This document shows positions 1-8,665 of a stretch of 64,000 nucleotides of DNA, in pieces (within the stretch, counting starts at the first letter, position 1; every line of letters begins with the position of its first letter). The DNA lies in NCBI RefSeq assembly GCF_900142785.1, contig NZ_FRCD01000012.1:1-64000 (forward strand), in the 5' to 3' direction. The notes beneath the pieces are model-generated. The model ran no database searches, was not told where the DNA came from, and saw only the letters and a list, made by a program, of their open reading frames with translations. The position numbers and the translations under genes are program-made. Source of the DNA: Chryseobacterium carnipullorum. GTDB taxonomy: Bacteria > Bacteroidota > Bacteroidia > Flavobacteriales > Weeksellaceae.

Positions 1-57
1 TTTAATACATTCTAATTTGAAAGCAACGCTAAATTTTTCTTTTCTATACATAAAAAA

Positions 58-90
58 TGCCCCTAAAAAGTGTCTAACTTTTTGGGGGCA
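58..90. repeat. Hairpin at the truncated 5' end of a hydrolase gene
   Basis: A 13-base arm at 58-70 pairs with 78-90 around a 7-base loop, with one G-U type position. It lies where the reading frame of the downstream serine hydrolase loses homology to its family, and a TAA at 64-66 closes that frame upstream. Such hairpins often mark insertion-sequence ends or small non-autonomous elements. The outer part of any element lies left of the window, so its identity is inference. Confidence 0.45.
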
Positions 91-1290
91 GTCCAAAAAT
101 ACCTTCCGGATTTTCCTTATTCCAATATCAGTATTAGGCATTTGCTCAGCAATACTTCCGGGTTGGCGCAGGAGTATACTTTATTTGATAGTATTATTAA
201 AGAACAGCCGGGAAAAATAATTTCCAATCAGGATATTATCCCAACGTTTATTCGTTTCAAAACACCACTTGCATTCGTGCCCGGAAGCAAATGGGATTAC
301 AATAATGTTAACTTTTGTATCGCTGCCATGATTATCGAAAAAGTATCAGGAATGAGTTATGCCGTTTATCTGAAGAAAAATATTTTCGGCCCGGCAAAAA
401 TGAACAATTCATTGGTTCCGATCGACAGAAAAAGAAAAGAAATCAATCAGGTAGAACGATACGCTTATCCTAATCTGTATTCAACGGATCTTGTTAATGT
501 CAATACCTTAAAAGAACCACTTCCAATCCATGCAAAAAGCAATTTTTATGGAAATGGGGGGATTGTAAGTACAGCCTCAGACCTTCAGAAATACCAGAAT
601 GCCTTATTTACCCATCAGATTTTAGGAACGAAAGAATTGGAGGAAGCTTTAACAGCTACATTACTTAATGATGGAAAAAAGGTAACGTATACGATAGACG
701 GAAAAGAGATGAGCTACGGACTGGGCTGGGCCATGTATACCGATGAAAGTAACGGGAAAATAGTTTTTCACGATGGATCTATCACAGGACTTACCAGTAT
801 CCTGATCCATAATATGGACAAAAATCAGACGGTGATCCTTCTTGCCAACACTGGTAATAATCCTGTTTTTTCAACATCCAATGTCGTATTTCAATTGCTT
901 GATCATCAGCCTTATACTATGCCTGTAAAAAATCTATCAAGAATGTATGGCAGTTTACTTGACAAAAGAAGTCAGGATAAAGCCAATCAGCTGATTCAGG
1001 AATATTTAAAAAATACAGCCCGTTACGATGCCACGGAAAGAGATTTCAATAGATTAGGGTATCAGTTTCTCCGACTTCAGAAATGTGAAAACTCCTTACA
1101 GACTTTCCATGCAGCTTCATTAATTTTTCCAAAGAGCTGGAATGTCTATGATAGCTATGGCGAGGCACTGCTCCAATGTGGAAAAAAAGAAGAGGCCGTT
1201 AAGATGTATCAGAAATCGCTTGAATTAAATCCGGAAAATACAAATGCGAAGGAAGTGATGAAGAAAATGGATGGAATATCTAAGACATAA
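91..1290 (+). pseudogene. Serine hydrolase (class C beta-lactamase-like) with TPR tail, 5'-truncated
   Basis: About 400 residues match the beta-lactamase-related serine hydrolase family from just after the usual SxxK region. The text includes the IRHLLSNTSGL segment, a Y-N-N motif in WDYNNVN (the YxN equivalent) and HDGS near residue 235 (the third active-site motif). A TPR-like stretch (EEAVKMYQKSLELNPEN) forms the C-terminus. The N-terminal SxxK nucleophile motif and signal peptide are absent, an in-frame TAA sits at 64-66, and the only possible start is a GTG inside a hairpin. I read it as a gene truncated by an insertion or rearrangement and not as an intact enzyme. If a start were supplied from outside, the product would still lack the catalytic serine. 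Confidence 0.75.
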
Positions 1291-1353
1291 TGTATTGTCA
1301 GATCCGGTTTAAAAGTTTTTTTCCATTCTGTTCTTTAATATGGGTAAACAAGA

Positions 1354-1376
1354 GAGACTGTCTTTTGGACAGCCTC
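1354..1376. terminator. Hairpin between convergent genes
   Basis: A 9-bp stem (GAGACTGTC with GACAGCCTC, one G-U pair) and a 5-base loop lie between the end of the hydrolase remnant and the end of the small minus-strand gene. There is no clear T-run on either strand, so it may be a weak bidirectional terminator or a repeat remnant. Confidence 0.4.
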
Positions 1377-1409
1377 AACTCAACATAGAATTAGTAAAAA
1401 ATAATTAAA

Positions 1410-1607
1410 TTATTGATGCTTTCCATATCGGTTTCCTGTTTTTGCATTTTGGTAAGTACCTCCTTTATGAGAACTTCCTTTTCCGCTTTTATAGGTTCCG
1501 CTATGGCTTGAAGAATGTCTTTTGCCTGAATATCTTTTCTGGGCACTGAAATTTTGAAAGGAGATGAACAGCAATACCAAAGTAATAAGTGTGATGAGTT
1601 TTTTCAT
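1410..1607 (-). CDS. Small secreted Ser/Gly/His/Lys-rich protein
   Basis: A 65-residue protein, starting at the ATG that gives MKKLITLITLVLLFISF. It opens with a clean signal peptide (Lys-Lys, hydrophobic core, cleavage around FSAQ). The mature part is about 43 residues, basic and low-complexity, rich in Ser, Gly, His, Lys and Tyr, with no cysteine. I do not recognise a family beyond the small exported basic peptides common in Chryseobacterium. A longer frame opens upstream (start at 1685), but its extra residues carry no signal character, so the MKK start is preferred. It is a lone gene between convergent neighbours. Confidence 0.6.
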   Translation of the reverse strand: MKKLITLITLVLLFISFQNFSAQKRYSGKRHSSSHSGTYKSGKGSSHKGGTYQNAKTGNRYGKHQ

Positions 1608-1757
1608 AGGATCATATATTTTTAAATGAGACATCATAGTACCTGTTGTGTACTTGGTTTTTGTATTTAAATAATTTAATATCAATTTTTTGTAGGGATA
1701 AAAATCTCAGGCTTTGCTCAGAACCACATCTTCTTTTAAAACAGCATGTTATTAAGG

Positions 1758-1785
1758 GTGTCACACTGAGCGAAGCCAGAGTGTA
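1758..1785. repeat. Short dispersed intergenic repeat (TGAGCGAAGCC type)
   Basis: The stretch containing CACACTGAGCGAAGCCAGAG resembles the TGAGCGNAG-containing repeats scattered between genes in Chryseobacterium genomes. A related piece (TTTCGCTCAGACTGACAAC) occurs near 44922-44940 in the opposite orientation. The repeat identity comes from memory of the genus, not a search. Confidence 0.4.
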
Positions 1786-1880
1786 TAAGATTAAAGTATT
1801 TTTTTTCTTCCTATCGAATAAAATAACAGGTTAATCTTTCTATTGTTCTACCTGAAGTAAAAGTAATTGACTTTCAGTAA

Positions 1881-1908
1881 TCAACCTTACGGATATCCGT
1901 AAGGTTGA
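1881..1908. other. 28-bp perfect palindrome
   Basis: TCAACCTTACGGAT is followed directly by its exact reverse complement, with no spacer. It lies about 12 bases beyond the terminator of the amine-oxidase operon. It could be an operator-like site, or a cruciform/transcript hairpin that reinforces termination. No gene starts close by, so a regulatory role is unproven. Confidence 0.6.
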
Positions 1909-1920
1909 AATTATAATATA

Positions 1921-1953
1921 AAAAACCGCCTCACTTCTGAAAATGAGACGGTT
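1921..1953 (-). terminator. Rho-independent terminator of the flavin oxidase operon
   Basis: Read on the minus strand, a 10-bp stem (AACCGTCTCA with TGAGGCGGTT, one mismatch) is followed by a T-run. It begins about 30 bases after the stop codon at 1982, as expected for the end of the two-gene oxidase operon. Confidence 0.75.
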
Positions 1954-1981
1954 GTGCTGTTTTATAAATGACCTTGTTGAT

Positions 1982-3745
1982 CTACCAGCCCATATAGTAA
2001 GTAGGGCTCAGCCAGATCGGGCGGTCCATTCCGAAATGTTCCTGCAGCATTTTTTCCGCTTCGCAGAAAGCGCCTTCCACCCATCCCTGCTGGTCAGAAT
2101 AAGCTTCTCCGATAATATGAATACGTTCATTTGCTACAGGCTTTCTCATATAAGGCATTACATTTTCAACGGAGTAGCCAGCTTTCCACGCATGGTATCC
2201 GGCACCAAAAGGCTCATCCGTCCAGTCTTTGAAGTACGTCACATAAGGTTCCGGTATCGTGACATCCGGGCCGTGCAGTTCACGAAGCTGATTCATCAAT
2301 TCGTCGACCATGAGCTTGGTAGCCTGAACATCATCCAGTTGGTGCAGTTCTTTTAGCGAAGCAGATTTTGCAGCTCTTACCTCGAAAAGCAGTTTGTCAT
2401 CCGTTAGCGCTTTCCAGAACGTCTCAGTTTCCATATCTCCGTAACTTCCCAGCAGCATGGAATTGTTCGTTTCAGGATCGGTCCCGAAATAATAACACTG
2501 TCTCATCGGCAGGTCCGTAATAGAGTGCCCGGAATCAATTTGTAATTCTTTCCACCATGGATATTCAAAGCCCATCAATATTTTAAAGGCAGGTTCCATG
2601 ATCACAGAACGGATATTGGTATTCAATACTGAATTCTCATTAATATTGAAAAAGAAATTATTCTGATCCAAAAGCTCCAGCGATTTTCTTGGCATGGCAA
2701 GAATCAAGGTATTGGCATACACATTCCATGTCGTGTTTGTTTTCAGATTTAAAAAAGTCAGCTGGTATTTGTGAGTATTGGTTAAAGAATGCTCTTTGGT
2801 GAAAGTAAGCAGCTTATTTTCAGACCAGATGCATGCCCCTTCATGATCCATATAAGAATTCGCCACTGCATAAGCGATGCTGTCATAGCCTTCTTCAATC
2901 GTTTTATAAATGGTTCCCGCAGAAAAATCTCCTACCATATAAGGAAAAGCTTCCGCTGAGTTCCAGTTGATGGTATTGGAATAATAGCCGCCGGCATTCG
3001 CTACAAATTCATAGCCCTCCTGAGAAATCTGATCTTTAATCAGGTTCCAGAATCCTAAATCATTCACTTTGCGCTGATCATAGGGAGAATTCGGGAAATT
3101 GTAAACCAATCGGGGTTTGATCACATCCCAGTCTTCGCTGGTTAATTTAAAAGAATAATCATAAATGCCATCTCCTTTGATGATTTTATCTTTATACGTT
3201 TCAGCCACCCATGGATCTGCCATTAAAACCTCATAAATAATCTTGTTAAACAGCTGATCTGAACTGAAACCATCATCATCGTCATTCAGGTAATAGCGGG
3301 TAGGCAGTTTTTTACCTTCATCCTGAGCTACATTCCAGGCATCCTGCTTGCAGCGGTCTTTCCGGAGGTACATTAACAGTTTTGAAGGATCACCCATTGG
3401 AAATGCAACAGGAGTCATCGTATCTTTGAGAACAGGAATACGCTTCGCAGGATCTTCTTCGGTAAGAGGATAACCTTCAATCAAGGTCGTTACAATTTCC
3501 TGAGAAGTCAGATACCGCATACCGCCCAATTCACCCCAGAAATTCATTCCAGGCATAACCACAGATTCCAGCCTTCCGCCCAGCTTATTGTTCATGTCGA
3601 AAATCTGGACTTCACTTGCCTTGTATTTTTTATCCGTAACCAAACGGTAAGCAGTATATAATCCGGAAGTTCCGGCACCAATAATGGCGACTTCTATTTT
3701 TAAATCAGGATGTTTTCCTGTATTTAATGGTGTATTTTTATTCAT
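1982..3745 (-). CDS. Flavin monoamine oxidase family protein
   Basis: A 587-residue FAD-dependent amine/amino-acid oxidase. The dinucleotide-binding motif GAGTSGLYTAYRL is at residues 23-35, followed by the GGR motif (LGGRLESV) near 57 and ELGGMRY near 70. The C-terminal FAD-contact segment IHIIGEAYSDQQGWVEGA lies near 545. No signal peptide is visible, so it is probably cytoplasmic. The family oxidises amines or L-amino acids to imines with release of H2O2; the substrate cannot be told from sequence. The sarcosine-oxidase-like gene ends 13 bases upstream on the same strand, so the two are probably co-transcribed and may act on one substrate series. A terminator follows. Length is typical of bacterial L-amino-acid-oxidase-like members. 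Confidence 0.85.
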   Translation of the reverse strand: MNKNTPLNTGKHPDLKIEVAIIGAGTSGLYTAYRLVTDKKYKASEVQIFDMNNKLGGRLESVVMPGMNFWGELGGMRYLTSQEIVTTLIEGYPLTEEDPAKRIPVLKDTMTPVAFPMGDPSKLLMYLRKDRCKQDAWNVAQDEGKKLPTRYYLNDDDDGFSSDQLFNKIIYEVLMADPWVAETYKDKIIKGDGIYDYSFKLTSEDWDVIKPRLVYNFPNSPYDQRKVNDLGFWNLIKDQISQEGYEFVANAGGYYSNTINWNSAEAFPYMVGDFSAGTIYKTIEEGYDSIAYAVANSYMDHEGACIWSENKLLTFTKEHSLTNTHKYQLTFLNLKTNTTWNVYANTLILAMPRKSLELLDQNNFFFNINENSVLNTNIRSVIMEPAFKILMGFEYPWWKELQIDSGHSITDLPMRQCYYFGTDPETNNSMLLGSYGDMETETFWKALTDDKLLFEVRAAKSASLKELHQLDDVQATKLMVDELMNQLRELHGPDVTIPEPYVTYFKDWTDEPFGAGYHAWKAGYSVENVMPYMRKPVANERIHIIGEAYSDQQGWVEGAFCEAEKMLQEHFGMDRPIWLSPTYYMGW

Positions 3746-3758
3746 TATGTAATCGTTT

Positions 3759-4946
3759 TTAAATAGATTTAAAGAATTTGCGTCCTAACTGGAAATGCGA
3801 GATATCAAAATCTGTATGCCCGTCCAAAGCAAGATCAGACATGATTTTCCCTAAGAAAGGAGTGAATTTTGCGGCCCATCCGGTGGCATATACCACGATG
3901 TTTTTATAATTCGGGACATATTTCGGGGCAAAATCAATCAACAGTTCCTTATTCGGTATCGTACTCAGGGCAATAAGACAGGTTGAGGTGTATTCAGGTT
4001 CTGTACCCAGTCCTGTCATATGCTGCTGCACCCATTCAGAAGTATAGGCCAGCTCCTGAGGATTCGGAATTAATGTCCGGTCACTGGGTTCTTCCAAAGG
4101 AGTAATCACAAAGTCCGGTGCTACCCGGATATATTCCGGATGATCCCAATCTACGGAAGGAAAACCATAAAACTGATTCCCGTTTTCACCTATTGCATTT
4201 TGAAACACAAACCAGGTTGGATACTGGATCGTAGGATCCGTTTTCTTAAAATAAGCTGAAGACATATTCCAGTACGTTGCTTCTATCTTAAAATCAAGTA
4301 AGTTAATCACGCTGTTGATATAAGGTCCTGGAATGATGGCCAATTTTTTAGCGATATAAATTCCGTTGGGAGTCGTGATTTCGAAGAGTTCTCCTATTTG
4401 TTTGATATCAAGTACTGGCGAGTTTTCTTCTAATTGAACGGTTTCTTCTTTCTTGCAAAGGTCTAAAAGCGTTTCAATGGTTGCTTTAAAATTGATGCTG
4501 GCCCCATCCGGTTGAAACAGTCCCGTATAATTTTCAGGTAAATTTTTAAATTGGTATTTCTCCTCAATTTCCTTTGATGTCAGGGTAGTATAGGGAACGT
4601 CCAGAGCTTGCAGTGCTTTCTCAGCTTCAGCGATATTTCCTTCAGTGGAATGTACTTCCGGATCTCCAAACCAGAGCGTGCCTACTTTGTCAAGCAGTGA
4701 TTTATTGGCTTCCTTTTCGAGGGCATCCCAATACGGTTGGGCCTCAAGAGCCATCTTTACCATATATTCATCAGGATACGGAATCCTGAACTGACGCGAA
4801 ACGCCTGCGGAGCTTCCTAATTGATTCACAAAAGTAAACTGTTCCAGGACTAAGGTGTCAGCTTTTCGTTGACCCAGATGATAGGCAGTGGCTAAGCCTA
4901 TAGCGCCGCCGCCAATGACAATGACGTCGTAGTTTTCTGTTTTCAT
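3759..4946 (-). CDS. Sarcosine / N-methyl-tryptophan oxidase-like FAD oxidoreductase (DAO family)
   Basis: A 395-residue DAO-family oxidase. The Rossmann motif VIVIGGGAIGLATAYHLG is at residues 8-25, followed by the LGSSAGVSRQFR segment typical of monomeric sarcosine oxidase and SolA. Cys323 in TCLIALST lies where that subfamily attaches FAD covalently, and the C-terminal GWAAKFTPFLGK segment is the conserved flavin-contact region. The expected reaction is oxidative demethylation or deamination of a secondary amine (sarcosine, N-methyl amino acid or pipecolate-like) with H2O2 production. The start is placed at MKTENYD; the frame extends 14 residues further, but those do not fit the family's N-terminus. 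It is first in an operon with the flavin monoamine oxidase. Confidence 0.85.
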   Translation of the reverse strand: MKTENYDVIVIGGGAIGLATAYHLGQRKADTLVLEQFTFVNQLGSSAGVSRQFRIPYPDEYMVKMALEAQPYWDALEKEANKSLLDKVGTLWFGDPEVHSTEGNIAEAEKALQALDVPYTTLTSKEIEEKYQFKNLPENYTGLFQPDGASINFKATIETLLDLCKKEETVQLEENSPVLDIKQIGELFEITTPNGIYIAKKLAIIPGPYINSVINLLDFKIEATYWNMSSAYFKKTDPTIQYPTWFVFQNAIGENGNQFYGFPSVDWDHPEYIRVAPDFVITPLEEPSDRTLIPNPQELAYTSEWVQQHMTGLGTEPEYTSTCLIALSTIPNKELLIDFAPKYVPNYKNIVVYATGWAAKFTPFLGKIMSDLALDGHTDFDISHFQLGRKFFKSI

Positions 4947-5036
4947 AGGTATTAGTTTTTTTATCTGAAAAATCCGCGTACTCATCACGAATTAAATGAT
5001 GATCATAAAAGCTTTTTAAGTACTTTTATTTTTATT

Positions 5037-5110
5037 CTCGCAGATCATGCAGACCGCGCAGATCCACAAACATGAAAATCTGCATCATCTGATTAATCTG
5101 CGTGAAATTT
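5037..5110. repeat. CGCAGAT-type intergenic repeat
   Basis: Degenerate tandem units (GCAGATCATGCAGACCGCGCAGATCC, then CTGCATCATCTGATTAATCTGCG in the opposite sense) form an imperfect inverted array in the 376-base gap upstream of the oxidase operon. This matches the style of short GC-richer repeats found between genes in Chryseobacterium. The rest of the gap (4947-5322) holds no supported gene. Confidence 0.5.
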
Positions 5111-5322
5111 TAAAACATGCGATATGTTCTCATTTGCTTTTTCGGGATCAATGAAATTGATTCCAAATTTGCTTCCCTGAGTTTTGTACATGATGCACAA
5201 TTACCGGCCGTGTTTTTCGAAAGTTTTAAACACACGAGTTTTACATCATGCACTATAACTCGCAAAAAAAACGGCCGCCAATTGAAGGATATGGACTGGT
5301 TATGATTGAGACTTTTTTCGTT

Positions 5323-5739
5323 CTAGTGAGATTTGCACATGGCATCCCAAGTGGTCCAGAAATGCGCATTAATGGCACCGGGAGGAGGGGAAGTACTGTC
5401 TGCAACAATACCCACCATGGAGGCACAGTTGGAATTACAGCCTATTTCATTGTAACTGCCTTTCTGAGGAGGGATCTGACGCCATGTACCCGTCGATCCG
5501 CTTAATAATTCTACTTTAATATCAAAAATACCCGAAAGATTAGGTGTCTGAATTTGCTTTGTAGGATCTTCACTTGAAATGACATCACTCCAGTTGCCCT
5601 GTGAGAAAGTCACGCGCCATGTTGAAATCATTGTAGAGGTATTGTTCTGAGGGGAAAGATATACCCAGAACTGAGCGCCGTTACCCAGTTGAAGCTGGCC
5701 GGACGAGTTTGCGATTCCGCTTACGTTGGATGTTTCCAT
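5323..5739 (-). CDS. Hypothetical protein, beta-rich, cysteines near C-terminus
   Basis: A 138-residue protein without signal peptide or membrane segment. The N-terminal part is Ser/Asn/Gly-rich. The centre alternates polar and hydrophobic residues (WRVTFSQGNW, FDIKVELLSG), suggesting a beta-sandwich. Three cysteines cluster near the end (GCNSNCAS and the final DAMCKSH). I do not recognise the family. It is transcribed in the same direction as the two flavin oxidases but 376 bases upstream with a repeat in between, so operon membership is uncertain. It is divergent from the glutaminase gene. Confidence 0.6.
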   Translation of the reverse strand: METSNVSGIANSSGQLQLGNGAQFWVYLSPQNNTSTMISTWRVTFSQGNWSDVISSEDPTKQIQTPNLSGIFDIKVELLSGSTGTWRQIPPQKGSYNEIGCNSNCASMVGIVADSTSPPPGAINAHFWTTWDAMCKSH

Positions 5740-5952
5740 GTTGAATATATTTTGATTGGTTAGTTTTTGTTTGTAATGGCTTTTCGGAAGTACATCAGAA
5801 TACTTTGTAATCTTCCTTTTTAAGCTTTGATTTGTATCTCAAAGTAACAAACAAGAAAGAATCTGTGGTAGCGTACAAATGACAAATTACGGTTTTGGGT
5901 AGAAATACCTAATCTTATGAAATTTATTTATACTCATCCTGTGGTCGGGAGA

Positions 5953-5985
5953 TTTGCGGGTAATCCATGAAATACTTTATCTTTG
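5953..5985 (+). promoter_or_regulatory. Candidate promoter of the glutaminase gene
   Basis: TTTG at 5953-5956, a 21-base spacer and TATCTTTG at 5978-5985 fit the Bacteroidetes -33/-7 consensus (TTTG and TAnnTTTG). The predicted start of transcription lies about 35 bases before the ATG at 6027. Confidence 0.55.
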
Positions 5986-6026
5986 TTTTTCGGGGTTGAT
6001 GATCAGATATTAGCCGAAATACCTAT

Positions 6027-7040
6027 ATGAATAACAACAGTTTCCTATTTTCTGCAAAAGGAATTTATATTGCAGCCTTTCTTTCTTTAAATACCATAAT
6101 ATATGCTCAGAAGACCGCAGATATTTCCACCATTTCTGAAAAAACATTAAGCAGCATTCTTGAAAAAAACAGAACCTATTCTACGCAGGGTAAAGTGGCG
6201 GATTATATTCCCGAACTGGGAAAAATGGATGCCAGAGCCGTCGCTTTCTCAGTGGTAGAGAAAAATGGGAGAGTGCTGAATGTGGGAGATGTTCACAAGA
6301 AATTTACCATGCAGAGTATATCGAAAATCATCGCCCTGATGATTGCTGTCAATGAAAAAGGTGAGGCCAATGTTTTTGATAAAATGGGCTATTTCGGAAC
6401 CGATAAACCCTTCAATCATTTTTCCAACCTGGAAACCACAGGTAAGCCGCTGAATCCGATGATAAATGCAGGAGCCATTCTTACCACTTCCTTAATTTCC
6501 GGTGAAGGTGAAAAACCATTTCTTAAAATTTTAGAGATGGTTCGTTATATTACCAAAGATCAGACAATTGATTACAGTAAATCTGTGTATGAATCCGAAA
6601 AATCTACCGGGCACCGCAACCGCGGAATGTTCTATCTGATGAAAAACAACGGACTCATCTCAGGCAATGAAGATCAGCTGGACAATTATTTCAAGCAATG
6701 TTCTATTGAGCTGACGGCTGAAGATTTAGCCAAAATCGGATATTTCTTTGCTAATGCTTGCGTTCGTTTTGATGGAGATGCAAAGTACAAAAACGAAGAA
6801 GTTGCAAAATTGGTGGAATCACAAATGCTTATTGCAGGGATGTATGAATTCAGTGGGGAATATGCACGAACGGTAGGGTTGCCAAGTAAGTCAGGGGTTG
6901 GCGGCGGAATTACAGTGAGTGTACCCGGAAGAATGGGGATCGGGGTTTTCAGTCCGGCTTTGGACCAGCATGGAAATTCCTCAGCAGGATATCATATGAT
7001 TTTAGACCTGGTAAAGCAGTACGGTTTAAGTCTGTTTTAA
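6027..7040 (+). CDS. glsA: Glutaminase A, exported
   Basis: A 337-residue glutaminase of the serine-dependent (beta-lactamase-fold) type, converting L-glutamine to glutamate and ammonia. The nucleophile lies in FTMQSISK near residues 93-100. Other family landmarks are NPMINAGAI near 147 and SGVGGGI with VPGRMGIGVFSPALD near 295-315. An N-terminal signal peptide of about 27 residues ends in IIYAQ, so the enzyme is predicted to be periplasmic; the E. coli and B. subtilis enzymes are cytosolic. This fits the salt-tolerant secreted or periplasmic glutaminases known in some bacteria. It is a single gene with its own promoter and a shared terminator downstream. Confidence 0.9.
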   Translation: MNNNSFLFSAKGIYIAAFLSLNTIIYAQKTADISTISEKTLSSILEKNRTYSTQGKVADYIPELGKMDARAVAFSVVEKNGRVLNVGDVHKKFTMQSISKIIALMIAVNEKGEANVFDKMGYFGTDKPFNHFSNLETTGKPLNPMINAGAILTTSLISGEGEKPFLKILEMVRYITKDQTIDYSKSVYESEKSTGHRNRGMFYLMKNNGLISGNEDQLDNYFKQCSIELTAEDLAKIGYFFANACVRFDGDAKYKNEEVAKLVESQMLIAGMYEFSGEYARTVGLPSKSGVGGGITVSVPGRMGIGVFSPALDQHGNSSAGYHMILDLVKQYGLSLF

Positions 7041-7102
7041 AAAGAATTCCGGTGCTTATCCACAAATTGAATAACTATTAAGAAAATATAAGATTAAAAA
7101 TT

Positions 7103-7138
7103 AAAAGGCTTCAAATCACGTGATTTGAAGCCTTTTTT
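7103..7138. terminator. Bidirectional rho-independent terminator between glsA and mreB
   Basis: A 17-bp perfectly paired stem (AAAAGGCTTCAAATCAC and its reverse complement) is flanked by A-rich sequence on the left and a T-run on the right. It can terminate both convergent genes. Confidence 0.85.
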
Positions 7139-7154
7139 ATGATGATCAGATCGT

Positions 7155-8183
7155 TTAGCTGCTCATAAGAAATCTGAACTTATTAATGTTTTTAAGGGCA
7201 ATACCCGTTCCACGTACCACCGCTCTTAAAGGATCTTCTGCAACACATACAGGCAATCCTGTTTTTCTGTGTATACGGTCTGCCAGCCCATTCAGAAGGG
7301 CACCACCTCCGGCAAGATAAATTCCTGTTTTGTAGATGTCTGCTGCAAGTTCAGGTGGCGTCAGAGAAAGGGTTTCCATCACAGCATCTTCAATTCTCAT
7401 AATCGATTTATCAAGTGCCTTGAAAATTTCCTTATAATTCACCATAATTTCTTTTGGCTTACCCGTGATCATATCTCTTCCCTGTACAGGAATGTCTTCT
7501 AAAGGATAATCCAGCTCTTCCAGTGCAGAACCTATCTCAATTTTTATTCTTTCGGCGGTTCTTTCCCCAACATATAAATTGTAGTACGATCTCAGAAAAT
7601 AAGCAATATCATTGGTGAAAACATCACCCGCTATTTTTAAAGACTTGTCACAGACGATACCTCCCAGTGCGATAACGGCTATTTCTGTAGTTCCGCCGCC
7701 TATATCAATAATCATATTTCCCTCAGGATTTTGAACGTCAATACCAGCGCCAATAGCTGCAGCCATGGGTTCGTAGATCAGCTTTACCTCTTTAGCATTT
7801 ACCTTCAGTGCAGAATCTTTTACCGCTCTTTTTTCCACCTCTGTAATTCCTGAAGGGATACAGATGACGATTCTCAGCGCAGGTTGGATAAATCTGCCTC
7901 TGATGCCGGGAATTTGTTTAATGAATTCCTTGATCATATGTTCTGAAGCATGAAAGTCTGCAATAACTCCATCTTTTAACGGGCGAACCGTTTTGATATT
8001 TTCGTGGGTTTTCCCCTGCATCAGCTTGGCCTGCTCTCCAACGGCAATAGGTTTTCCTGTTGTGCGGTCAATAGCAACAATCGAGGGCTGGTCAATGACG
8101 ATTTTGTTGTTATGTATAATCAAGGTGTTGGCAGTTCCAAGATCCATTGCGATCTCCTGCGTAAACATATCAAATAGCCCCAT
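7155..8183 (-). CDS. mreB: Rod shape-determining protein MreB
   Basis: A 342-residue bacterial actin of full length. The first phosphate-binding loop is AMDLGTANT (residues 12-20), the second is MIIDIGGGTTEIAVIAL near 158-174, and the adenine-site motif GIYLAGGGALLNGL lies near 288-301. Family signatures YEPMAAAIGAG and EDPLRAVVRGTG are present. MreB polymerises under the inner membrane and directs cell-wall synthesis. It stands alone: no mreC, mreD or penicillin-binding protein gene follows, because the downstream neighbour is convergent. It is therefore either a relocated mreB or a second paralogue. Confidence 0.93.
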   Translation of the reverse strand: MGLFDMFTQEIAMDLGTANTLIIHNNKIVIDQPSIVAIDRTTGKPIAVGEQAKLMQGKTHENIKTVRPLKDGVIADFHASEHMIKEFIKQIPGIRGRFIQPALRIVICIPSGITEVEKRAVKDSALKVNAKEVKLIYEPMAAAIGAGIDVQNPEGNMIIDIGGGTTEIAVIALGGIVCDKSLKIAGDVFTNDIAYFLRSYYNLYVGERTAERIKIEIGSALEELDYPLEDIPVQGRDMITGKPKEIMVNYKEIFKALDKSIMRIEDAVMETLSLTPPELAADIYKTGIYLAGGGALLNGLADRIHRKTGLPVCVAEDPLRAVVRGTGIALKNINKFRFLMSS

Positions 8184-8665
8184 CTTTTCATTGTTTTATT
8201 AAGACTGCAAAGTACGGCTTTATCGATTGATAAAAATACTTCCGGACTTTACAATTGGAGTTAAAATTGTGTTAATTATCTCCATATATTCGCTGAATCC
8301 ATTTCACTTTCTGAAGAATTATATCATGTTATTGATAAAAAGTTCTTGTAAGACAATTAAATGCCGTAAAAAAGTAAAATATAGAAAATTTTATAGTGGT
8401 ACTTATCAAATACGAATATCCCTTGAAGAACGCGATCTTAAAAATACCACTTAATGACGATGAAAAATCAGTGTAAATTACAGGCGTAGAGTTCAGCCAT
8501 CAAATCATCTTACTTTTAAGCTCTTTATATTTTGAACTGCCCACCGGAAGAATCTCACCTGCCTGATCTTTAAAATTTTGTAAAAATGATATCTAATATA
8601 AAGATTAAATAACAGAATGCATACATTTGGCCTTTGACGGTATACTCCTAAAATTATAATAACAA
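8184..8665. other. Gene-poor AT-rich gap
   Basis: Between the start of mreB and the next gene I see no intact reading frame with protein-like character, only a short coding remnant on the minus strand near 8500-8586. The short frames here look random. The gap probably contains the mreB promoter, but I cannot place it confidently. Confidence 0.5.
8500..8586 (-). pseudogene. C-terminal coding remnant
   Basis: Read on the minus strand, the frame ending at 8500 gives FKDQAGEILPVGSSKYKELK before its stop. This composition looks like a real protein C-terminus, vaguely like the end of a LytTR-type DNA-binding domain. A stop codon closes the frame about 29 codons upstream and there is no start. I take it as the tail of a deleted gene. 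Confidence 0.3.

Noticed and set aside
1943..2356. 137-codon frame antisense to the flavin monoamine oxidase
   Set aside because: A shadow of a well-supported gene, with no protein-like motif; the same holds for the other antisense frames inside the synthases, RHS genes and vgrG.
8227..8454. 75-codon plus-strand frame between mreB and the next gene
   Set aside because: Residue composition is that of random AT-rich sequence, and it lies where the mreB promoter should be.
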